Shown: piece after piece, positions 55,571 to 64,000 of the stretch
How the letters are laid out: each line of letters starts with the position of its first letter
Numbering within the stretch: position 1 is the first letter of the stretch
Source of the DNA: Mantis religiosa
Taxonomy: Eukaryota > Arthropoda > Insecta > Mantodea > Mantidae
Length of the DNA stretch: 64,000 bases
Direction of reading: 5' to 3'
Assembly: GCA_030765055.1 (NCBI GenBank)
Contig: CM060950.1
Location: 269,829,581 to 269,893,580, forward strand
Notes under the pieces: model-generated
What the model was told of the DNA's origin: nothing
What the model saw: only the letters and a program-made list of their open reading frames with translations
Database searches by the model: none
Program-made: the position numbers and the translations under genes

Positions 55571-56567
55571 ATTAGAGACCAACCAGGGTGCTCTGATGTT
55601 TAGGCAAACTCGCGTAGAATTTTGTGGCCCGGCGCCTAATGACATCTGCCACATAGTGGAGAGATGAGGCTTCATGAAGATGTCTCACGGGAAACCACCA
55701 GCACACAGAATAGATGTCCCTAAGGCATCTATTTTGGACACGCTGGAGTTGTCGCAGATTGGTTCCTGCGGCCATGCCCCAGACCTCACACGCATAAAGC
55801 ACTATTGGAAGAATTAAAGCCTGAAAAAGGCGCAACTTAAGGGGTGTCGGCATCCCTGACCGCATCATGGGGTATAACGAAGCCGAAGCCGCGGTGTATG
55901 CCCTTTCCTGGAAACCCAGGGCAGCGGCCTCTACCAAATGGAGCAATTGCTGTGATGTCGAATGCCCAGGACGAAAACCAAACTAATGGGGAGGGATAGC
56001 TTGAATGTCCCCCAGTAGAGGCGACAAGCGTGCTAAAAGAAGCCTCTCGAAAACTTTCGAGACGACTGACAGGAAGCTAATGCAGCGGTAACTGGCGGGC
56101 AGAGCCGGATTTTTAACGGGCTTCAAAATGCATATCCCACGAGCCTCCCTCCACTGTCGTGGAAAGTGGCCCAGAACGAGATGCACGTTAAAATCCCGAG
56201 TAAGAAAGAGCACGGCTTTGAAGGGAAGGTGACGGAGCATGACAGGGGTCAACCCATCAGGTCCCGACGCCTTTTTGGGATTTAGACGCTGGAGTGCGCC
56301 CTGGAGCTCACTGGGTCTAATAACAGGAAGTCAGTCCGCCTCAGCAAGAGGACGTAGACGATACTGACGTACCTCCCGCTTGACGCGGCCAGTGAAGTCA
56401 AGGTCCTGGGTGTCATCTCGTGGCCTCATGGTCCTCTCTAGGGACAGACACATTTGCTTTGGCTTGAGGCTCATACACCAGGCCTTGGGTGCCTTATATA
56501 CGGGTGGCTGGTGCTCCTCCGCGATTCCGGAGTCCTTTTGCAAGCCTCCACGCTTCGCCATTCTCAA
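55571..56567 (-). pseudogene. LINE-D ORF2 reverse transcriptase (catalytic core deleted)
   Basis: The minus strand reads KKASGPDGLTPVMLRHLPF, PASYRCISFLSVVSKVFERLL, FGFRPGHSTSQQLLHLVEAAALGFQERAY and then, directly, LYPMMRSGMPTPLKLRLFQAL and LPIVLYACEVWGMAAG. In LINE-A about 180 residues with motifs A, B and C lie between the corresponding segments, so the polymerase active site has been removed (junction near 55885). Stops near 56329 and 55981 add to the damage. The frame ends at TAA 55571 (LVGL). Confidence 0.9.
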
Positions 56568-57602
56568 AGTTTGCTCGAGACATCAACTCCTCCCACGCGC
56601 GCACACGGTGCTCGCGTAGGCGAAGTCGAAACTCTCGTCGCAAGCGCCTGAGCAGAACTTGATTATGGCGAGTGCGGTGTCGCTGATAGAGTCTGCAGGT
56701 CGCCCAAGAGCGGCGGATGAGTAGATGGATGTCTAGCGGAATGCCGTGAGGGTGTAGAAGTGCTGGAGTGTGAAAGGTAAGGTTACGAACAGTTTGCAGT
56801 ACGATGATGGTGAAGGAAGAGATTGCCGTCTCTAGGGTTGGTATATCTGTAATGTGTGGGTTAGGAGGTATGGAGTCATTTAGGCAGACCCGTACGCAGT
56901 CCCAATCGACCTCACGATTTGGAACCGTAAAGTCATGACTGACAACCCGTAAGTTAACCTCAGCCACAACTGGGTTGTGGTCGGAATGTAAGGCGCTTTT
57001 TGAGTTCAGTGACAAGTGGAATGGAAAATGTTTAATGATTGCGAAGTCAATGACCGAAGGACGGCCTTGAACTCGCGGGAAATGAGTGGGTTGCCAGGGA
57101 CCCTCTACTCTCAATTGAGGATCTCCATCTATTATGCGGATGATTTCTCTGCCTCTTGCGTCTGTTCGGGGACCCGAATGCCAACGCGGGTGTTTAGCAT
57201 TCAAATCTCCAGCCATAATGACATTGGGATGTAGGGCGGGGATAGAGAGATAATCGTTAGTAACGAACAGTCCACGAGAAGGATGATATGCAAACACTAT
57301 CAGGACCTCGGAACCGCCCAGTTTCACGCAGGCGGCCGTGGCTTCAAGGGTTTGAAGACCACACCTCTCCTCACGAAGATCGCCGTGCCACCGCCACGAC
57401 TGCTCACACGGTCGACCCTGAGGCAGTGATAGCCGGAAATCCGGAAGGAAATTTCGGGTCGGAGATGTGTTTCCGATACCAGGATGAGATACAAAGCAAA
57501 TAATCTCGCAAAATGCAGGAGGTATTCTTGTTGTCCAATAATGCCACTCGCATTCCAGAACGCGAATCTGAACGAGGTCAGAGGCCTAGTCCGACCCGCC
57601 AT
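56494..57602 (-). pseudogene. LINE-D ORF2 endonuclease and linker (one frameshift)
   Basis: The start is ATG 57602 (MAGRTRPLT), followed by FRFAFWNASGI, LVSETHLRPE and GGGTAIFVRRG. A frameshift near 57325 joins a 277-codon frame with VFAYHPSRG, IMAGDLNAKHPRWHS and LHSDHNPVVAEV, which carry the GDLNAKH and SDH endonuclease motifs. The linker contains RRLRREFRLRLREHRV. All visible catalytic residues of the nuclease are kept, unlike the RT. Confidence 0.92.
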
Positions 57603-57693
57603 TATGGCTCACGCTGCTTACTGTGGACAACAAGGTAAGCGCCTCCATGGAAATTACCATTCGGGCTGCAGAATCCGTGGTGTCAAAAAAACC

Positions 57694-59293
57694 TCACCAC
57701 CAGTTCACAGAGATCCCGGCTGTGGTTCTGCAGCAGTTGCTGCAACCAACCCAGCATCTCTGACGCCTGTGTGGTGGGAGGAAAAGCTTCATTTGAAGAG
57801 GAAGATTTGGTGGGAGTGGGGGTGTAGAAGAGCGCCTGGGCGCCGGCTTACCATGTGCTCGTCCATCCCTCAGCTGACGAGCGGGCTTGGGAGTACCATG
57901 CCCACTCGGCGCCTCAGAATCGGCCTCTTCATCTCTGGCAGAATGTCGTCCCTGCGTTCCACGAGAGCGGGTGGTCGTAGGGGCTGTTTGTGTAGCCTTG
58001 GGTGGGCGTGCGTGTTTTTCCCGTGATACCGCCGGCAAATCCGCAAGATTGCGCGCAACCTCCGCAAAGTTAGGCACACCTCGTGCTCTTTGAGTTGAAC
58101 CAGAAGCAGCTGGCTGCACTGTTTCAGTGGGGGCAGAAATCTGCCTAGCTGGTGTTGGTGCTGGCGCCCTCCTAGAGGCTATCATGGCCTTTCTAGTCGG
58201 GAGCCCCATAGCACGCAAGGTGACCACCCTTGCAGCTAGCGCAGGTAGGTACCTCAGCGATTTCACGGGGACAGATATCTTTGGTGTTGGTTCCACCGCA
58301 CCGTAAGCAGCGCTGGTTGCGAGGGCAGAAGTTGCTGGAGCGGTTAAACCCCAGGCACCTCTAACATTGAGGGGGGCCACCAGAGCCCTTTGCTGGTTCC
58401 AAATGAACCCGGAGGTAACAGATGGTTATGACACCATCTGACCTGAATTCCGGGTCACGGGCTTGCTCCACCACTACAAGGAACAGTGGGAGAGGGGATT
58501 TTGTGTCTTGGCGATCTGGAGCTGGCCTCGTTAGCTGCTTTACTTATCTTGGAGTGATACTCTGGCGGACGAGATCTGTCCTGATGTCTTCAACTGAGGT
58601 ATCCGCCGGCAACCCGCGGATAACCCGGCGCACATCACGGACTTTCTCCAGCCCGAAGGTGAAGTGGGATACCTCTCTCTTTTTGAGATGTTGAAGTATC
58701 AGGCTGTAAACTTCCACTGCTTTAGGCTGGAAGATATAGCGGCTTTTATTTCTCCGCAATGTGCACACCTGCGACAGGGTTGGCATGACTTCTTTGAGGA
58801 AGCCAGCAACCCCGGGGAAGTCATCCACAATGAACGGAGGAACGTGTTTCCGTTGACCCCCACCATTCTGACCTCCGCCAGTATTGGCAGGGGTTCGATT
58901 GCTGAACCGGCCAGAGGGCACGCCCTCTGCAGCCAGTCTCTCAGCGCGCTTGGCTTTCCGTGATTTAACTTCATGGCACTCCCGCTCTATCTCGCCATCC
59001 GTGGACATGCCCGAGGAGCTATGCTCCGAGCGGTATGAAAGTGAGGTGCGGACACTGGCACACTCATTCTCGGAGTCAGACCCCGAGTTTTTGCCTGATC
59101 GAAGGACTGGCTCGCGTGAGTCGCCATGATTGGTTGAATTTGAATCGAGCATTACTACCTTACCTTCTCCGCCGTGGCGTTGTTGGCGAGGTTTCCTTTT
59201 CCTAGTTGCACCAGTAGAGGTGCTGGTTAAGGCCTTTGCGGCCGAGTTGGCTAGCCCGTCAGGAGCAGTACTAGTGGATGGGATGGGTTCCAT
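57694..59293 (-). pseudogene. LINE-D ORF1, nucleic-acid-binding Gag-like protein (broken)
   Basis: The frame begins at ATG 59293 (MEPIPSTSTAPDG) and is open for 249 codons. A Ser/Thr- and charge-rich N-terminus comes first, then VDDFPGVAGFLKEVM and VSHFTFGLEKVRDVRRVIRGLP, an RRM-like fold. Beyond a frameshift near 58540 come PLFLVVVEQARDPEF and three zinc-knuckle segments: a first one with Cys replaced by a stop region (QC-stop-RCLGFNRSSNFC), CLRCGGTNTKDIC and CASCKGGHLACYGAP. A Pro/Ala/Arg-rich C-terminus ends near 57694, just before ORF2. The layout equals LINE-A ORF1. Confidence 0.85.
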
Positions 59294-59734
59294 CGCTGAT
59301 AGGTTTGCTGTCTAGGGTCAGACAGGTACTAAAAGCACTGCACCAGAGGTGCAGTGCAAAGCACACCAGTGTGTGCCCTCACCTGAAGGTAGCATGGGCT
59401 GAGAAGCGTGCCACTAATAGGACCGGACACCTGTAAACACAGATGCGCCTTACCCGATACTAGGTATCACATGGCTTTGGCCGTTAGTGGCAACCTGCTA
59501 CCTTATGTTGCCTTTCCGTTCTTGAAGAATGCAGGCGCTGGTGGGCAGGGTGGCTGTTTGTTGTCCCTCAGATGAAGGTAGGTGGTTTTCCCCCAGGTTC
59601 TCTTGAAGCAGAGCCGAAGATTCAAGCTGCAATTGCCGGAAACTGCCCGAGGGTCGTTTCCGATGTGGCAATGCGCTGGCTGGATAAGTTCTGGTCGGCA
59701 CGTCCGCTACGTATGGCTCCTAGAAGCCGATTTC
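59294..59734 (-). other. LINE-D leader
   Basis: About 440 bp between the 5' target duplication and ORF1, GC-rich, with a short inverted pair ctgcacc..ggtgcag near 59340-59357. No tandem repeat like that of LINE-A is visible. Confidence 0.7.
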
Positions 59735-59867
59735 GCATAAACACTGCCGTAGTATTTGCTAATTTCAATAACCAGTCGCAGTCACCTGTTCCCTAACATC
59801 TGTGTTTCATAATCGTAACCTACAGCGTTAAAATCCCGTGAGCCTAAGAATTCTACTGTATGTGTAT
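59735..59867 (+). repeat. Tandem unit, copy 2, middle part
   Basis: The stretch gcataaacactgccgtag to actgtatgtgtat matches 41889-42022 closely, continuing the copy that was cut at 55185. Confidence 0.88.
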
Positions 59868-60386
59868 ATCCTCCCGTAGGGGAGGGGATCCGTCCTCTTC
59901 AGCTGCGGTGGTGCGGACGCTGCAGACCCTTAGCACTCGTGGTACCTCTGACGTTACTAGAGGAACCTCGGGCCGAACATCTGAGCCCCTCCTTCGGGAG
60001 TTGGTCGGATTTGGTTGGACTCGAGGGGGCAGTGGGATTCGGGTACGTCTTCGGACGGGGTTGAGAGAAGCCATTAATTCTCCCGGGTACTAGCCTGCAA
60101 AGCTAGTAGAAGGTGTGCTAGATCACCAGGCGGCCCCACCGAGGTTTTCGGTAGTCTTCACCTTTGGTGTTGACGCGCGTAAGTGGCGTATCCACTTCCA
60201 TCCCGTCTTGAGTCCACCGGACCAGATGGGGGGGGGGCTTGTTAGGTATTAAGGTCTTGCACTATGGAAAGATGCACGGAGGACGCCGAGCGCCCTTTGG
60301 GACAGCTCGGATAACTCCCTGGTAGCAAGAGGCCTGGGTCTTGTTCCTACGGGTTCAAGACTAATGGGGTGGAACCTCTGGGCTAA
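59868..60386. mobile_element. Unidentified 519-bp GC-rich retroposed sequence
   Basis: A 13-bp direct repeat actgtatgtgtat flanks it (59855-59867 and 60387-60399), and copy 1 of the tandem unit shows the empty site. The GC content contrasts with the AT-rich surroundings. It starts atcctcccgtaggggagg and ends gggctaa. A short open frame to a TAG near 60093 (plus) ends INSPGY, which could be the C-terminus of a LINE protein. No A-box or B-box pair is evident. I do not recognise the family; a 5'-truncated LINE end is the simplest explanation. Confidence 0.75.
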
Positions 60387-60475
60387 ACTGTATGTGTATG
60401 TCCAACATGATACTGCAAGTAAGTTTCACAACCAAAGTTTTCATTTTTATTTATAAACATTGTAAATATGAACAT
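60387..60475 (+). repeat. Tandem unit, copy 2, right part
   Basis: The sequence gtccaacatgatac..gcaagtaagtttcacaaccaaag matches copy 1 across the gypsy-2 insertion site (42023-42036 plus 55046-55100). No third copy follows. Confidence 0.85.
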
Positions 60476-61002
60476 GTATGATACAAGGGCATGGGCTGCC
60501 ATCGGTTGCTGTAATGCGGATACAGCCCGTCATGCATTGCCCACTATGGGTAAAGTGGAGGAACCCGCTCTAGGCTAACCTAAATGTTGGAATGCAGTAA
60601 TTGTTTTACGTACGTAAGAAGATAGACTACCAAAGCTTGTTTATACGGTATGTAGCATTAACAGAACTTGGAAAGTGTCTGAGAGAGGATAAGAAGGTTC
60701 GTCCTTGTTTCATATCCGTTTTGTGTCAATATTATTTATCTGTTGTTAGGAATAGCGTGAGCCATATGAACTTTACACATATTAGATGACGATCTTCAAC
60801 AAACATTTTATATCTCAATGTAAAATAAAGCCTTAGAAAGTGTGTAGGGTAAATAAATTACTATTTTGTATCATTTCTAAATGAAACAAAAAGTTGAAGT
60901 ACGCTGTGAAATCGGTTATGAAAAATAAGCTTCAAATTGGATAACAGTATTTTCTATTAATTTGGGTGAAATGAATGCTCTCTAGCTCAGCTGATTTTAT
61001 GT
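60476..61002. other. AT-rich region without visible genes
   Basis: Nothing recognisable; a short frame at 60601-60789 has no domain. Confidence 0.5.
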
Positions 61003-61496
<494 letters not shown>

Positions 61497-61712
61497 TTAT
61501 TTATTATTGTACACTGTTCTACAAATTTTGAGAATTTGAATGTTACGGTAAAAGAATACGGTTTTCTTATGTTTTAGGTCACTGAACACGAAAATGATAT
61601 TTAAATTAATTGGTTAGCTCCTGCTTTCAAGAAAATATCACTTATTATATGTGAGTTACAATAAAATATGAAAAAATGAAAGCATCGAAAAAAATTGTCA
61701 CCTTAACGGCGA

Positions 61713-63040
61713 CTCCTTTTAGGCTGTCTATGATATTCTGTTTCAGGAGCATCCCTTTTCACCATTCAGCAATAATCAGCTAAAATAGCAGCATTCTATT
61801 TCCCTTTGCACCCTTGTTCCATCACTGAAATATCTAGATGAAATCGCTCACTATTTTAATCGCTGACGTCACCGAAATTTGGAGGGAATAAGTCAAGGTG
61901 GAAATTCAAAAAGTGCATTTTTAGTGACATATTGCTTCCCAACTGTTTATATGAGTCCATTAGATTTTCTAAAAGTTCTTCAAAATTTTCAGCTTTAAAA
62001 TGCCCAGACAATTATTCAAAACATTTTTAAAGGACTCCCATGCTGCTTTCTCTTTTCCCTTAACACTGTTTCAAACTGGTGATCTTTGAAAATTTCTCTG
62101 ATTTGAAGTCCAACAAATACGCGTGCTTTTACTTTTTCATATCTGAGCCCTGGGAATTTTTCACGTACATGGATGCAGAAACAGTCACATCTAAAGCTTT
62201 TACAACATTCTTCATAATCCCCAGTTTTATATGTAGAGAGGCTAGTTAAGTTTTGGTTGACTATCAATGGTTCATGTGCAACATTTTTGAATGCTGGTGT
62301 TAATGACTGACTTTTAGGCCAACTTTTCCTAACATAGTGTCTGTCTCGGGCACGGCTATCCCATTCGCACAGGAAACTACAGTACTTGGTGTTGGCCGGT
62401 TGCAGTCCTAATAATAGGGCAATTACCTTGAAATCACCGCATACATCCCACTGGTATTTCCTATAATCTACTGCCATCAAAATATTTTTCATATTTATAT
62501 ACGTTTCTTTTGTGTTGGTAGCATATGCCACAGGAATGGAAGGAAACTTATTTCTGTTATGTAAAAGTACTGCTTTAAGATTTGTCTTTGAAGCATCAAA
62601 GAATAGTCACCACTGATCAGGAATATGAGTCATATTTAATGCATCCATCAGGCAATCAACGTCTTTGCAGTACGTGTAATCTCCTTCAGTTATAAGGAAT
62701 TGCTCCAAATCTTTATTTCTAGTTCGAAATGTTGTTACTTTCACGGAGGGTTGCAGACAATTCCATTGTTGCAACTTCGATGCCAGAAGTCTTGCTTTAT
62801 GTTTAGGAAGATCTTGATCCCTGATTAAATCATTGAGCTCTTCCTGTGTGATCTTATGATTGGATGCGTCTGTGATTGGCATGTAGCGTGCATCTCTTGA
62901 AGTTGATGGCTCCTGTTCTTCACTGTTTGAGAAACACTCTTATGTTCGTCAGTCAAGAATAAAATTGTGCGTAGGTTGAGGAGCAGGGAGTCCTTCACAA
63001 TGAAGTACAGGCCGAATTGCTGAAAGCGTATTACGCTACA
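61713..63040 (-). pseudogene. Decayed member of an arthropod multicopy family of unknown function
   Basis: The minus strand reads, across several frames, ASNHKITQEELNDLIRDQDLPK, then LASKLQQWNCLQPSVKVTTFR, FFDASKTNLKAVLLHN, TKETYINMKNILMAVDY, CGDFKVIALLLGLQ and FLCEWDSRARDRHYV. Downstream it continues with MSLKMHFLNFHLDLFPPNFGD, ERFHLDISVMEQ and ADYC.MVKRD to a stop at about 61713. I recognise this set of blocks from many uncharacterised, high-copy arthropod proteins; the family may be transposon-derived, but I cannot name a function. Frame breaks near 62605, 62014 and elsewhere make it a pseudogene. Cys and His residues (CEWDSRARDRHY) could bind metal. Confidence 0.65.
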
Positions 63041-64000
63041 CAAGTGTGGATCTTTTCTTCATGTACATACCTTTCTTGATAGGGGGCCATACAAAACTAA
63101 CAATCAGAAGTATGATTGGTAGGCTCCCTCCAAACCATGGACACTGTAAGCGGCATACAACGTCCTTTTCCTTTGACACACGCATTAAGTTTCGATGAAT
63201 ATGTAGTGCAGCACACATGTGGTGTACATTTTTTGTCCTGGTCCCCTATCTTACACCCAAAATATAACAAATATTCTTTTTAATATATGGTGTTATCGGA
63301 CGCAAATGTAACACCTCTCCGCATATATAGCAAAAGTTATTCGGATTATTCACGTACTTCCGATGCATTTTTCTGCTTGTCTATAGGAATAAAATGTGAG
63401 ATGATAATATAACATAACAAAAGTATCATGAAAACACTTCGGAACACAAGAGGAATATGTCCACTTTTGTACAACACTTTTTAAGAACTGAAGACCCTTC
63501 CAGGTGATAATTCTATTGATCGCGTGATGAACACGTGTGCAGCGAGAATGGCTGATCACGTGATTTCGCAGTGTTGTGAGATTTATGGCATGCTGCCATG
63601 AGTTTATTCGTGGAGATGCAATAAAATATAATATGTAAAAATTTGATAATGTGGAAAAATATGTAATATCAGGCTATGGCTGTAACTTGAAAACTAGAGC
63701 TAAACTGGAAATTTCAATGTCATTTTCGAATTCAATGGTCCTGAATTAGTATTAGCTATTCTCACTTCCGTAACATTTTGTGTGTAGAACAGTGTTATTA
63801 TTATTTATCTACATCATTATTCTCATTATTCGGACATTGCATCCATTATTGTACTGTTACCTACTGTTTAAGTAGTTCAATATTTAATTCATATTTTTCA
63901 GTTAATTCCTAGTGCCTCAACTGATTAGATCCTTACTAAGAGTACTATTACCATTAATAGTACTATTATTTTATTGCTACTAGTACTATTACTACTACTA
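63041..64000. other. AT-rich end of the window
   Basis: I see no domain-bearing frame. The last 70 bp are rich in a tactat/actatt repeat that runs off the end of the window. Confidence 0.5.

Larger units (their letters stand above)
55186..59734 (-). mobile_element. LINE-D: Jockey-superfamily LINE with ORF1 and ORF2, internally deleted
   Basis: It lies between the 7-bp duplications gcataaa (55179-55185 and 59735-59741) within copy 2 of the tandem unit; copy 1 gives the empty site. On the minus strand the order is leader (59734-59294), ORF1, ORF2 and a 3' UTR with a GA-rich end. The proteins are related to those of LINE-A but too divergent to be the same family. Much of the RT is deleted. Confidence 0.9.

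Overview
This window reads as repeat-rich, AT-rich intergenic DNA of an arthropod, very probably an insect with a large genome. The evidence is the mix of elements: Ty3/gypsy retrotransposons with a Leu-type primer site, Jockey/R1-type LINEs, a mariner (DD34D), a Tc1-like element (DD35E), a DUF4371/ZMYM1-type hAT, a Penelope-like GIY-YIG fragment and tRNA-headed SINEs. I found no convincing single-copy host gene. The only intact, start-to-stop gene is the Tc1-like transposase at 33035-34078. Almost everything else is a decayed transposon, and most boundaries can be placed exactly from target-site duplications (TSDs).

Layout. 1-1308: unassigned. 1309-6892: gypsy-1 (minus, complete LTRs, TSD gtat). 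About 7380-12495: LINE-A (plus, ORF1 and ORF2, decayed). 12496-16354: little visible except a tRNA-headed SINE. 16355-20495: hAT element (8-bp TSD, inverted ends) interrupted by a palindromic Penelope-like insert at 16826-17933. 20496-28022: sparse AT-rich DNA with LINE and hAT scraps, and a satellite array at 23865-24525 made of the SINE's body sequence. 28023 to about 31801: mariner pseudogene interrupted by LINE-B1 (29255-31788). 31801-32027: CT-rich microsatellite. 32028-35376: a LINE-B 3' tail interrupted by the Tc1-like element (32245-35283). 35523-37841: LINE-C, ending in about 300 bp of (TTTA)n. About 38690-40530: a gypsy pol fragment with a SINE inside it. 40720-41270: duplicated tRNA-like repeats.

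From 41839 to about 60475 lie two copies of a unit of about 290 bp, originally in tandem and now spread over 18.6 kb. Copy 1 was split by gypsy-2 (42037-55033). Gypsy-2 was split by LINE-B2 (45055-52219), and LINE-B2 was split by a small LTR element (47569-51219) that carries only coiled-coil coding sequence. Copy 2 was split by LINE-D (55186-59734) and by an unidentified 519-bp GC-rich retroposed sequence (59868-60386). The right end holds a microsatellite of about 490 bp and a decayed member of an arthropod multicopy family of unknown function (61713 to about 63040, minus).

The points I would look at first are three. The Tc1-like element has long inverted repeats that contain tandem tRNA-like modules. 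The coiled-coil-only LTR element appears to depend on another element for its pol functions. The SINE body and the satellite array appear to be the same sequence. Functional assignments come from motifs read by eye; no database search was run.
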